Assembly: GCA_947561395.2 (NCBI GenBank)
Contig: OX387193.1
Location: 32,996,255-33,060,254, forward strand
Reading direction: 5' to 3'
From: Buxus sempervirens
Lineage: Eukaryota; Streptophyta; Magnoliopsida; Buxales; Buxaceae
Length of the DNA stretch: 64,000 bases
The notes beneath the pieces are model-generated. The model saw only the letters and a program-made list of their open reading frames with translations, searched no databases and had not been told where the DNA came from. Shown piece by piece: positions 31,956-43,500 of this stretch. Position 1 is the first letter of the stretch. Each line of letters begins with the position of its first letter. Made by a program: the position numbers and the translations under genes.

Positions 31956-33633
31956 GTGAGTGGCACTGTTTTACAATTGAGTCTTTGGTTTATTCGTGTA
32001 TTTGGTTTGAATGAATGCATGTTTATTGAATGAAGTATTCTCGGTTTTCTGGGCAAAGACAGTTCCGAAGGGTTTCGCACAGCGGAATTGGGGATAACTG
32101 GGAAGCATGTTAGATTAAATCCAAATTAGGTCTGGAAGTGTTCTGGGGGTATTGGGAGACTAGAGAAGTAGTTACAGACCGAAACAAATCAGCCAGACAT
32201 AGAGATCTCGAAATAACAGAGACTTAAAAATCGCAGTGGGTATTCGCCCACTTGGCGCCCACTTCAGGAAGTAGGCGCCTAAGAAATCTGACCCGGTGCC
32301 GAGCTTGCGCCCACTTGGCGCTCAGCTCGCCCCCACTTAATTTAGATACGGCCTATTTCGCGCCTATCTCGCGCCGAGCTCGCGCCCACTTACCATCAAG
32401 TGAGCGCATACCATAGTTTTTACTTAAAACGATCCGCTCACTCGGCGCTCACTTCAGGAAGTGAGCGCATAGTCCATATTTCTTGTTGAAGTTCAAAATT
32501 GAGTAAACCAATGGGGATTTTGATGCTAGAGGGTCTCCGATCACTTAGCGAAGTACTTGTTTAGGACATTAAAGACAAAATTACTTATGAGAACAGTGAA
32601 GATAGATCCTGGAATTTCGTAAGAGCTTCTGAGGTAGATGTAGAGTAATATTTAGGTGATGTTCGGGATACCCAACACTGGGGCTCTTATTTTAGTCCTT
32701 TTGGGTTATACACTGTACTATACTTGATTGAGATTTATTAAACCCTGTTTTCTTGATGGCGAGTTCTGAATTATATTGCAAAGATTATTTACTTGTTTAC
32801 TTGTGAAGAATTAATTGTTCTGGTTGGCTCACTTGTGAGATAATGTTCTGGTTGGAACACTTGTGAAGAATTACTGTTCTGGTTGGAACAATTTGTGATA
32901 TGTGTATTGAATGCGGATTTTTGTTGGTTTTTATCAGTTTTTGGTTTAGCTTGTCCTGGATCTAGAGTCTAAGCTTAGTAATATGATGTATTTTGTTTTA
33001 TTGGTGTAATGGCATGGCCATGGAGTGTTGCCACGACCAGTGTAGAGCAGCCAGAAACCCTGAGTAGGCCTGGTTGTCGATGCCGATACCCAGAGTAGGC
33101 CGGCATTGGATGACGATACCCTGAGTAGGCCGTCATTTTAGAGTGTCCGAAACCCTGAGTAGGCCGGAACTGTGTACATGGAGGTGTGGATGTCGCTCTG
33201 GCATGTTGATTAACCAATTCAAGCAACTACATGACATTGACCACTGTGGGGATTTGTTTTTGTTTGACGTGATATGTTTTATTCGCTGGTCTATTGGTGC
33301 GGAGTGGCCCATGATAAACACTCTAGTATTTTAATGAAAAAAAAACCTGAGTTGTTGAACTATGTTTTCTTCGATATGTTGCTACCTGGTTATACGTGAC
33401 TTTACGGCTATATGCATGATTGACATCGTCTTTACTGCTTGGTTTATACGATGGTTTTCCTCACGGATGGAAATTGGATCGTTGAAGTTTTGTTGGGTTA
33501 TACGTGTTATCATCGTTGTATATGGTTTGTAATAGTGGCATGTTTTAGAACTGAACAAAATTTATTTGTGCATGCATGTGCTGCTCACTGGGATATTCGT
33601 ATCTCACCCCGTTGCTTTCGTTGTTGTTTTCAG
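31956..33633 (+). other. predicted intron inside the solo LTR
   Basis: GAAAG|GTGAGT at 31956 follows the TATA box by about 300 bases. A pyrimidine-rich tract ending TTGTTGTTTTCAG|ATACTC at 33633 forms the acceptor. The equivalent donor and acceptor are kept in the minus-strand copies (58360 to 53999, and 56940 to 55483). Splicing is inferred, not shown. Confidence 0.5.
33048..33171 (+). repeat. four-unit array: constant 15-base loop, changing complementary stems
   Basis: The 15-base segment A(A/T)ACCC(T/A)GAGTAGGC occurs at 33055, 33086, 33116 and 33150. Stems around it are CAGCCAG with CTGGTTG (one wobble), ATGCCG with CGGCAT (extending to 9 pairs with wobbles), ATGACG with CGTCAT, and TCCG with CGGA. 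The loop is nearly invariant, and the stems differ completely but remain complementary. Confidence 0.88.
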
Positions 33634-34854
33634 ATACTCATGGAGAGCTCGTTACTTGCGGGTAGTTACTTGGACATGTGAGTTTTATTTTAGTTTGGGA
33701 ATATTTTTAGCGCACTCTGTTATATAGTTATTGTTGTATTCATGTTTTTCCTTCACTCTGATATTGCGATCCTGTGTTTTAAATTAACCTCCGGGGATGA
33801 GTTACGGTGTTATTTCGTGACTCGGATCCGGGGCGCTACACCTTCTGATTCCTATGAACTGATCTTTGGGATGGTATTAGCACCTACGCTCCTGTGGCTT
33901 GCCGGGGAAAGCAGGGTAAACCCATCCCCCCAGCTTTCTAAAGTCCATTAGCACCACTGGTTTCTTGTCGTGGCATGCGAGGATCCAATACTGGTCCAGA
34001 CCCTTGTAGGCTTATGTCTCGGGTTGGGTATCCTTCCCCACCTAACGCTTCTGAGTAAACTACGCGCTCAGCATGCGAGGGTGAGTATGTTGTGAATGAT
34101 GAATATAAGAGGAGTAAAATCGGAATAATATCCAGAGTCCATTAGGGGCAGCAACCCCCGCTCTTTGCATCAAATTGAGTAAACCCTAGATCATGGGCGA
34201 CCTCAGCCCTAACTTAGGAAGCTCACCTAATTTTGATCAGGGGAACCACCCCAGATCCATGCATAGAGTCCTGTATGCTATGGGTCTTGACCCATTAGAG
34301 TCCGCTGGGAGCACTTTAAGTCCAGATTGGTCTTTTAGGGCAGACGAAAGCCAGCCAGATCAGACAAACAGATGAAAGCATGCCAGATCAGAACATGGGC
34401 ACTAAACCCTAGATCTAGGAATTTTTAGCCTACCCGCTTGGAAAGCAATTTGTATCCTCCCTTTTGGCTCCCAACAGCCTTAAGGATGAATTCTTTGAAG
34501 TTTTTGTAAATATCTTGTAAACCTTCGCCCTCAATGGCAAGTTGTAATTTTTGCTGTGGTCCGACACCGGAAGCAGATGAAAGAACAGATGAAAGACAGA
34601 AAGACTGATCAGGACTTGAATGTGCTCCTCTACACAAGTACGTCTTGGAGTCGCGCCTTCATTGGCGCCAACCCTTAGGACCACACACCATGTGTACCTG
34701 AGTTAAATTCCGCACTGTTTCTTGCTTATCTCGTGAAGCATGTTAGAACTGCTAGTGGTTAGTTCTTTTGTTTAAGATTATGCATGTCTTAGGACTGATT
34801 AAGAGTTTGGTGTGGAACCTTAAACTGATTTGGAATTTTGATCGGATAGTTGGC

Positions 34855-36233
34855 ATGGCATCCTCATCCTTATTTGAGAGAACCCGTTTTCCTAGGATAG
34901 AGAAGTGCACCTAGGATACCCCCTGGATCCGTTCCTGGACAAGGTAGCTCCAAGGGAGTGAGCAGATTGAATGGGAGCACAAATACCACATGGGACAGAC
35001 TTTGTCCCTGTTAAATGTGCCAATCAACTGGGATATGATCCAAGCAGCATTGCTTTTCTGGGATCCCCAGCTTTCAGTGTTTCGATTCGGGATCAATGAG
35101 TTGACTCCCACAATTGAGGAACTTGACCTGTTCCTCCGATTTCGCAACTTAGGAGAACCCGCTAGGCCAAGCCTCAAAGAAAGCTACAAGAATGAAGCTT
35201 GTGTTTTCTTTGGCCTCTCAAGGGGAGAATTCCAGACCTTAGGAGGTGACAAATCATTTACTCGGGTCTCCAAAACATTCCTAGCTGAGAAAATAAGAAA
35301 CAAAAAGCAGGAAAGACCCCGGGCTTGGTTTGACACCTTCACCCTTGTGGTTCTGTCGCAAATCTTCTTTCCAACTGGGGGAGACACCATTAATTTGGCC
35401 CTCATGGAAATTGTGGATCAACTCAGGGCAGGATACCGAATCATGCCACTAATCCTAGCTCAACTGTTCTATTCCCTGACTTTGTCCAAAAACAGAACCT
35501 GGAGGTTTCAAGGGTGCGCTCCCCTTCTCCACCTTTGGCTGCAAGACCACCTGATGGTGTCATCACCAGTCAGTTCATATTACAAGGCAACCGGCGACAA
35601 CATCCATTGGTTGGCTCAAAGAGAGATCAAACCAGACCTACCCGCTCGTGAGGATTGGTTTAACCTCTTTCTCCACCTGAAGGGAGAAACAGACATTAGA
35701 TGGTGGGGTACATACAACATCCCCTACACCCCTATTATAGCTTTCAAGAAAAGAGAGGGACTTGCCTTGATAGGCCTCACCCATGCCGTGCCGTACTATC
35801 TGATTCAGGTTCTGAGATAGTTTGGGAAACCGCAGGGAATCCCAGTCAGGGACGACATGAGCAGTTTGATTGGTCCACTCACTAAAGAACTAAAGACACA
35901 ACTACAGATGGAGTGGAAGACGGTGTGCGTATATCGAGAAGACGTCTTCACCGAATCACACTTTCGAGACTACGAGCAGTGGATAGCTCAGGAATTTGGC
36001 CACGAGGGCCCCCACCTCTTCAGCCTGTCGCTTCAAGCGACATTCCAGCTCCGCCCCCTAACACATATAGGGACAGGGTGGCCGAACTGCAGGAGATCCA
36101 CTCCCGTATCCATTCAGCTTATGTGCATTTGGAACGGGAAAGTAGGCAGGCCAATACGGCCTTGCAACATGAAATGGAATTAGTGCGTAAGCGCGCTGAG
36201 GAGGACCGACGTCTGCGGAACAAGCTTCTGTGA
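34855..36233 (+). pseudogene. ORF1 upstream of gag (DUF7745 / plant-mobile-domain-like), broken
   Basis: An ATG at 34855 opens a frame starting MASSSLFERTRFPR. The main clean stretch is 34990-35820 (276 codons). Its FWDPQLSVFRFG, ELTPTIEELDLFL, VVLSQIFFPTGGDTI and RFQGCAPLLHLWLQ blocks resemble the DUF7745/plant-mobile-domain-like proteins that Ogre-type elements carry upstream of gag. That assignment is by recall. The C-terminus (36030-36233, frame 3) looks like a coiled coil (RDRVAELQEIHSRIHSAYV, then a charged helix). Breaks are TAG at 34912, 34945 and 35818, and a frame change near the C run at 36010. The function of this ORF is not known. Confidence 0.75.
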
Positions 36234-36636
36234 GCCTTGAGGAGGCAAGACGTGTCCTCCCACTATGATGATGACCAACCTAGCTAGACTTTGGCTTTGT
36301 TGTATTTTGATAAGCATGATGATGTACTTTGTGCCGCGGTGGCACTTTTTGATTGAAGCATGAATTTATTTTCACTATGCTATGTTGTTCAAACTTAACA
36401 AAACTAAAATTTGAAATAAAAGAATTAATTCCCTCCAATAGGGCAACTCGGTCTCCGACAGACCACCTCTTCTCAGATAATTGCAATATTCTTGGTCGCT
36501 GCGACCACCTAATTTCCTTTAACTGCATCTCTCTCATTGAGATCGCAAAACCCAGCAAGTGTTTAAAAACACCCAAGACCTTGAGCTCAGATCACACCCG
36601 TCTGTATCTTTTCGAGATCATTCAGTCAAGCCTGTA
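36234..36636 (+). other. spacer after ORF1
   Basis: Non-coding. I see no repeat, gene or strong structure; the short frames here are without motif. Confidence 0.5.
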
Positions 36637-36979
36637 GGGCACTGAAGCCACTGGTAATTAAACTGGAGTTTGGTAGATGAACGTCCTGGCATAGCCTTCC
36701 CCTTTGTGAGGCGCCAAAGTCAATGGTGATTAAACCAACGACTAGCTAAGGCACGCCCGGGAACTACTAGCCGAAATCTTGGGGCACTGAAGCCGCCAGT
36801 GATTAAACCGTTTGGTGGATGAACGTCCTGGCATAGCCTTCCCCTTTGTGAGGCGCCGAAGTCAATGGTGATTAAACCAACAACTAGCTAAGGCACGCCC
36901 GGGAACTACTAACCGAAGTTTGGCACTGACACCACCAGTGAATGAACTGGAGGCTGGCTGAGGTACGCTTGGGTGTTGC
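36637..36979 (+). repeat. ~142-bp tandem repeat, 2.4 copies
   Basis: Copies start near 36637 and 36781, with a partial one at 36922. Each has GGCACTGAAGCC(A/G)CCAGTG...TTAAAC, then GAACGTCCTGGCATAGCC, GGCGCC(A/G)AAGTCAATGG and AAGGCACGCCCGGG. Each copy is itself two related halves of about 70 bases. Confidence 0.85.
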
Positions 36980-37054
36980 TTTTCAGCGCACCCCCTGCGG
37001 ACCCTTATTGGTCCAACCCTGTGATTCTGAGCTCAAACAAAACCCCTTAAATTG

Positions 37055-37830
37055 AAGGTTCTCTTTCCTTGCCTAAACGGCTAAAATAGATCAGTGAAAT
37101 AGGGTTCTCTCTCCCAGTTACCTGCGGGTAGCTAAAATAGATTCGGTCACCAGGGTTCTCTTCCCCAGTCACTTCTGAGCGACTAAAATAGATCAGCTTT
37201 CAAAAAAATATAGGGTTCTCTTTCCCAGTCGCTTCCGAACGACTAAAATAGATCAGCTTTCAAAAATATAGGGTTCTCTTTCCCAGTCGCTTCCGGGCGA
37301 CTAAAATAGATCAGCTTTCAAAAAAAATAGGGTTCTCTTTCCCAGTCACTTCCGAGAGACTAAAATAGATCAGCTTTAAAAAATATAGGGTTCTCTTTCC
37401 CAGTCGCTTCCGAGCGGCTAAAATAGATCAGCTTTCAAAAAAAACAGGGTTCTCTCTCCCAGTTGCTTGCGGGTGACTAAAATAGATTCGTTCAATAGGG
37501 TTCTCTTTCCCGGTCGTCTTAGGACAGCCAAAATAGATCAGTCTTTCAAAATTCATTAGGGTTCTCTTCCCCGGTCGTCTTAGGACAACCAAAATAGATC
37601 AGTCCTCAAAATTCATTTGGGTTCTCTTCCCTGGTCGTCTTAGGACAGCCAAAATATATCAGTCTTCAAATTCATTAAGGTTCTCTTCCCTTGTTACCTA
37701 CGGGTAGCTAAAATAGATCAGTCTTCAAATTCATTAAAGGTTCTCTTCCCTTGTTACCTACGGGTAGCTAAAATAGATCAGTTGGCTCCAAGTCAGGTTC
37801 TCTTCCCTTAGGGTAGCTAAAATAGATTAG
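37055..37830 (+). repeat. tandem hairpin array, about 14 units of 55-60 bp
   Basis: Each unit has GGGTTCTCTTTCCC, then a short hairpin, then TAAAATAGATCAG and an A-rich linker. Hairpin arms change along the array but stay paired: AGTTACC with GGTAGCT (37116-37133), AGTCGC with GCGACT (37285-37302), and GGTCGTC with GGACAGCC allowing one mismatch (37512-37529). GTTACC with GGTAGC follows in the last units. The array lies between ORF1 and gag, in the transcribed part of the element. Confidence 0.9.
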
Positions 37831-38016
37831 TTAGTCAAATCATATCAGAAAACAAAAAAAAATATATATATATAATAAACAAATGAATAAATTCAATCAG
37901 ATAAAGTTGTGTAAAAAATTTGTGTAAAAATGCACTAATGCCTGCCAATTGTTCCACCATGTACCAAAATTGCTTTCAGAAGTCCGTACCTGTTAAGATC
38001 AAGGAGAAGGGTCGAG

Positions 38017-40593
38017 ATGGAACAGCAAGGAGAACAGACGCCGCCAGGGCAGCATCCTGCAGAGTCCAATCATACGCAGGTAGTCAATGAGATGCAGCAG
38101 AAGATGGACAACATGAGTTCCATCATCCAGGAACTAATGACAGAGCTAAGAGAGTTAAGGTAGGCCCCGCCAGTGGTACCGGTCGCCCAGCAGCCGCAGC
38201 CATAGTTCCCGCCACAAGCAGAAGTGGCGCCACCGCCACGTCCGGCAAATCCCCCTCCCCTGGCACCACCACCCCCGGCAGCACCATTTCACGTTGCACA
38301 GCAAGATCAGTTTCTACCCATCCATCTGGGGCAGCGTGATGAGGACTGGTACAGAACCCAGGAAGTGCAATTTGAGGAGAAGCTGACTGCAGTAAGGGAG
38401 GAGAACAGAACAGAAATGGCTGCCCTAAAGGAGCAGCTCAAACAGCTCCAACCTAGCACAGTGCAAAGTGAGGCTACCCTGGAAAGCCTTTGCTTCTTTT
38501 CAGACATCCAACTCCCGGCTAAGTTCAAATGCCCTGAGTTGCACCAATTTGATGGCACCGGGTGCCCACTAAACAATTTAAGGTCGTACTCAGGTGACAT
38601 GTGCCAGTATGCCAAGGAAGAGCGAATCATGGTGCAATTCTTCCAGAAGTCTTTAACTGGGGCCGCTTACTCTTGGTTCTTGAGTCTGGACAAGGCTAAG
38701 ATAAAGGCATGGAATGACCTGACAGCAGTCTTCATCCAGCAGTACCGCCTAAATAGTCAGATTGTACAGACTAGGGTAGAACTACAGAGGTTGACTAAGA
38801 AGAGCCATGAGTCGGTGAGAGAATATGCCAAACGTTGGAAGGAATTGGCAACACTGGTACAGCCACCACTATTAGAACAGGAGATGACATCTCTGTTCAT
38901 TGCGTCATTGGGACAGCCGTTCTTCACTTTGCTACTGGGGCAAAGTACCTTGAATTTCAACGACCTAATTTTGACTGCAGATCGGATTGAGGATGCAGTA
39001 AGAGCCGGGAAAATAGATGGCAGTGGGCAGAGTGCCGCACCAAGGAGGCCAGTGACAGGACAGGATAGCAGAAACCAAGGACAAGAGCCCCGAAGGCAGG
39101 AATAGCAGGCAGTGAACTACGTGCACCCGGCATAGCCTTATCACTTTTCCCAAGGACCAGAGGCAATGGCACCCCAAGGGACCGGGCAGACAGCTTACCA
39201 AGGGGTAAGAAAGACGAAAGAAGAATTTGAAGCCAGGATGAAACGGGTTTTCACCCCACTACCGTATGCGCCAGCAGAGTTGCTACCTACTTTGCTGAAG
39301 AAAGGGTACTTGCAAATCAAACCCCCGAATCCCAGACTAGTCAACGCCAGAAGCTACAATGCGTCAGAACGGTACGAGTACCACTCTGGTGCTCCGGGGC
39401 ATCAAACTAATCGGTGCTGGGATCTAAGGCACGACATCCAAGACCTAATTGACAGCAGACGCATCACGGTCGACCCCCCAGCACCACAGGCTCAGACCCC
39501 AGCAGCTGGCGTCCCCACCAATCCTCTCCCAGATCATTCTAAGGCCTCAACCAGCAAGTCAGCTAATCAGGTGAGCTGTGACCAGGGCACTAGGCAGTTT
39601 GACCCGTCTATACTGATTGGCCGACCAGGGCAGACAGTAAAGGTGCACCTTCGAGCAAGAACCCAAGCGACAGCAATTACAGTTGTCAAAGAGAATGAAG
39701 GGGACACTCCAATAGAAGAACTCAAGGTTAAGGAGGATACAGATGTCTACATCTGTACGATCGAGGATGAGCCTCAGAGCAGTGAGGAAGTCACGGGGCC
39801 ATGGAACCCCATGCAATGCGGATGGATCAGTGACTCCCCGTCCCCTCCACGCAGGGAAGGAGTGGGCAGTTCTGAATGACCTTGGTTCCGAGATGGGCCA
39901 CAAGACACAGACGCATCAGTGGGAAGTTCAAGGGTACCCCCGCAGATGTCTACTGGATGGCCGCCTGAGTATATGTCTGCAACATCAGAGCCAGACTCGC
40001 AGTCCCTCACCGATCTCCTATCAGATGAACCAAGTTCAGAATCCCTCTCCCATGGCACCCCCGAGTGGCCTGGCCTCCCCCATGTCACAGTAGAAGGGGA
40101 GCCATCATCCACTCCCGAACTTGCAAGCCCACCTGATCCTTATGAGAGCTCAGATGAATCCGCTAGTACAGACTCAGAAGCCGAATCAGCAATAAACTTC
40201 CGAAAGGAAAATAAGACAATAAACGTCATTGAAGAAGGTGGCGATGACTTCCCTACGGATCTCCCTCTGGTGCATTTCCACCCACCCATAGACCAAGAGT
40301 TTTTATACTCCACCCCTCTCACCAACCCCTCCGCCCTCAACATCCATGACATCATGGACTCGCCTCCACGAGACCCCTTCTCCCTTTCATTTGAACCACC
40401 CACCCTCAACCTCTCACAACTCAACCTGGAACCACCCTCGTATAACACGGCATCCCCACCTTACCCCACCCCATCTTTCTACCATCAAGCCACCACCACC
40501 ACCGCTGAAACAGAAATCGATCGGATCACCCGATCCGGTCGATACATAAACACCAACCCCCCACCCGCACCAGAGGAGGGAGCAGAAGCATAA
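38017..40593 (+). pseudogene. gag: gag of the Ogre-like element, interrupted by stops
   Basis: ATG at 38017 (MEQQGEQTPPGQ) opens frame 1, which stays in register to TAA at 40591. Order: N-terminal coiled-coil-like helix, proline-rich linker, and a Retrotrans_gag domain (about 38520-38990: FFQKSLTGAAYSWFLSLD, FIQQYRLNSQ, VREYAKRWKELA). A zinc-knuckle-like YEYHSGAPGHQTNRCW (39373-39420) follows, where the first Cys is Tyr, then a long acidic, proline-rich tail. In-frame stops are TAG at 38161, 38203, 39103 and 39133, and TGA at 39877. Pol continues in another frame, so a frame change lies between about 40593 and 40686. Gag would form the virus-like particle. Confidence 0.88.
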
Positions 40594-43500
40594 GCAAAAA
40601 GGAAAGAAAAAGGGAAGGACGTGGTTACAGAATTGCCACCGACCCTCAAGAGAAGGGAAGGGCCACAGAAGAGAAGGTCACAGATTTGCACCACAGCATC
40701 TACACTCCTGAATATGATCTCCTCCAGCAGTTGAACAAGGTACCCGCCCAGATTTCCATAATGAGACTTCTGATTGACTCAGAGAAGCACCGGGCAGTGC
40801 TGATGAAGGTCCTGGGTGACGCACACGTACCAGCGGATATTGACCCTGAGCAGCTAGGGGCAGTGGTGTCAGTGATCATGGCACCCCAGGCTATCTCCTT
40901 TTCTACAGCAGACCTGCCATCTGAAGGGTGCAATCACACCGAGCCGCTCTATATAACCGTGAAGTGTGCGGATCTCATCGTAAAACGTGCCATGATTGAC
41001 AATGGGTCGGCTCTGAACATATGCCCGATGAGGACGTTTCACAGTTTACAATTAAATCCTTCAATGATCAAGCCAAGCGCTCATAATGTCAAAGGCTTCG
41101 ACAACGCCAGAAGAGACTCACTGGGAGAGGTCACTTTGGTGATCATGATTGCAGATAGGCCCTTTACCATAGAGTTTGAACTCATGGATATCAATGCCTC
41201 ATTTAATCTGCTGATCGGGAGGCCTTGGCTGCATCAGGCAGAAGCAGTATCTTGCACACTACACAGGATGGTCCGGTTCATATCAGGCAACGAACTTATA
41301 ACAGTACATGCTGAGGATCACAGAGAATTTGAAAGGGTCGGAGTACCCTATGTGGATTATGAGTTGCCCACCACACTCAATTTCCAAGCTGTGGAGATGG
41401 TGCAGGTGAATCATATCCCCGAATCTGAAAGGGGGCAACGACTCTCGAAGAAGAAACGAAAGAGCATGTTTAGCGCTGCTAACTGCGCAGACTGGGGCCT
41501 CAAAGCGGGCGAAGGACTGGGCAAGTACAAGCAAGGCATCAGGGTAGCCATCCAATCTTGTGAGCAGACTACAGGGTTTGGACTAGGTTTCAAGCCGCAA
41601 CCAGAAGACTACTCCCGACTCCTTGGGAACCGTGCTGAAAGGAAAAGAGCTAGGACTGAAGGAAGAGACCCCCACTGGCCCATATGCGTGCACGAGAACT
41701 TGTACCACCGCTTCACTAACATGGAGCGTGAAGTGGCCCAGGCTATTGAGAACATAGTCCCCCAAGGGTGGGGAGATGAGTTTCTGGATACCCCTGCCAT
41801 GGAAGAAGACTACCTGCAAGGACTGGCTCAGATGCTCTGGGAAGAGCCACCATCTATGGAAATGATTGGAGATGCAGTAGAAGTAGACCCATTGGCTCCT
41901 GAGGGGTCGCCAGATGGCCTACCAGCACTGGTCGCCCTGGACTCAGTTGACGAAGTCACCATGGCCTTCGCCCCACCAGAGGAACAGTTCATCCCTGACG
42001 GGATCCCGATCAACTCTCCGATTGTGATAGAAGTGCCACCACCTGCTCCCATTGATGAATCCAAAGAAGAAGGCCCAATCATGTATGTCTGCATGATGGA
42101 GGGGCGAGACAGCTCAGGAGCGCCAACTCGCAGGCCAAGGTCGCCTCCTCCACCTCCCTATATCCCGCACCCCGAAACTCGCAACAGTTTGAACCGCATG
42201 TTCCGTAGCATGCCCCAAGTGCTAGGGCCAGTACCGGAGGAAGTGTACCATGCAGCTTATGGCAAATGGGCACCACCAGCTTACTCTTCCACGGTGCCTG
42301 GGATACCGACTGGAATACCCATAATGTTTGCACCCCCCAGAGTTGACCCAGCCAACGAAGTCACCATCGCATACTCGCCACCCGAGGACGAAATACCGAT
42401 GGCAATTGCCCTCAGTGGATCATGGGTAAGGGTATCGTCAAAGTCAGGCCCCCGATCAGAGAGAAGCCAGAACAAACCGGCAGGAGGCGCAGCACATGAT
42501 CCTATCTACATCTCTTTTGACGAGAGTGCCAACATGGTACTAGCTGGAGAACCAGAGAAGAAGATTGCTATCAACAAGGAAGGCGGGGCACCACTGAAGA
42601 ATTGGAGCACCATGCCTTTTGCTATCAGCAAAGCTGCTATCCCAAAGGGGGTTTCTGCCACCTCTGAGATTTCTGTTGTAGTTACTGCTGAAATTTTTAA
42701 TGAATATCTCAATGCTTCCTACTACTTGCATCTGTTTGAAAATGAAAATAACAAAAATAAGCAACTTGAGCATCGCGACCTTAGTATCAATCCCGATGCA
42801 CACCTGGAAAATCTGGGGCACGAGATAGGTAATAAGATTGCCACAAGTGAACAAAAAGAACATAAAGAAATTGAAAAGCCAGACCAGATGGCAATAATAA
42901 ATGAAATGCATGAGCCAGTGTCCAATCCTGAAAACGAGCAAGAACTCGACAAATCAGATTGGAGCACTTGCCCATCACAGCAAGAGGATTCAGACATCAT
43001 CCCCTGTGAGCCTTTCGAGCATGAGGACGACGATGAATCATGGGAGACCCCGCTTGAAATCCAACTTGCATTGGAAAGGCATGAAAAGGGTCTCCAGGCC
43101 AACATTGAGGAAACAGAGCCAATTGACATAGGTGAAATAGCACAACCAAGGATCCTCCAAATTGGTAAAAAGCTATCACCATTATTGAGAAAACAGATGA
43201 TTGATTTTCTTAAATCTTATTCTGACGTGTTTGCATGGTCATACGAGGATATGCCCGGGTTAGACACAGACTTGGTTGTGCATCGGTTACCAACAAAGTC
43301 TGAGGCCGTACCTGTGAAACAGAAGCTCAGGCGCACGAAACCGGAATGGGCCCTGAAGATCAAAGAAGAGGTCACTAAGCAGTTGGATGCCGGATTCCTA
43401 CAAGTAACTCATTACCCGGAATGGCTGGCCAACATCGTGCCAGTCCCCAAGAAAGACGGGAAAGTCAGGATGTGTGTTGACTATAGAGATCTGAATAGGG

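Larger units (their letters stand above)
31213..33840 (+). mobile_element. complete solo LTR of another family, CCTTC target duplication
   Basis: It starts TGTAAAATCCCGGATTTT and ends GATCCGGGGCGCTACA, 2628 bases. CCTTC precedes (31208-31212) and follows it (33841-33845), a perfect 5-bp duplication. It belongs with the LTRs at 17-19.8 kb and 53.6-59.1 kb, by its start, its end and a shared 'TTTTCAGATA' acceptor-like block. TATATAA lies at about 31649. A GC-rich zone with GCGCCCACTT words is at 32240-32480, and a four-unit hairpin array at 33048-33171. Confidence 0.95.
30709..34854 (+). mobile_element. leader of the Ogre-like element (with a nested solo LTR)
   Basis: Untranslated region between PBS and the first ORF. 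Without the solo LTR at 31213-33840 and its duplicated CCTTC it is about 1.5 kb, and it aligns with the minus-strand leader at 3400-4503. That alignment confirms that the leader was continuous before the insertion. No coding frame of note was seen. Repeated 'cagatgaaag' words occur near 34330 and 34570. Confidence 0.85.

Noticed and set aside
33048-33171. CRISPR-like array (constant 15-base repeat, variable spacers)
   Set aside because: Units are too short, spacers are complementary across the repeat, and the context is a plant LTR. It is a hairpin array, not CRISPR.
40550-40700. Programmed -1 frameshift between gag and pol
   Set aside because: No slippery heptamer was seen before the gag stop (TAA at 40591). 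A mutation or a splice is as likely, so I do not claim recoding.
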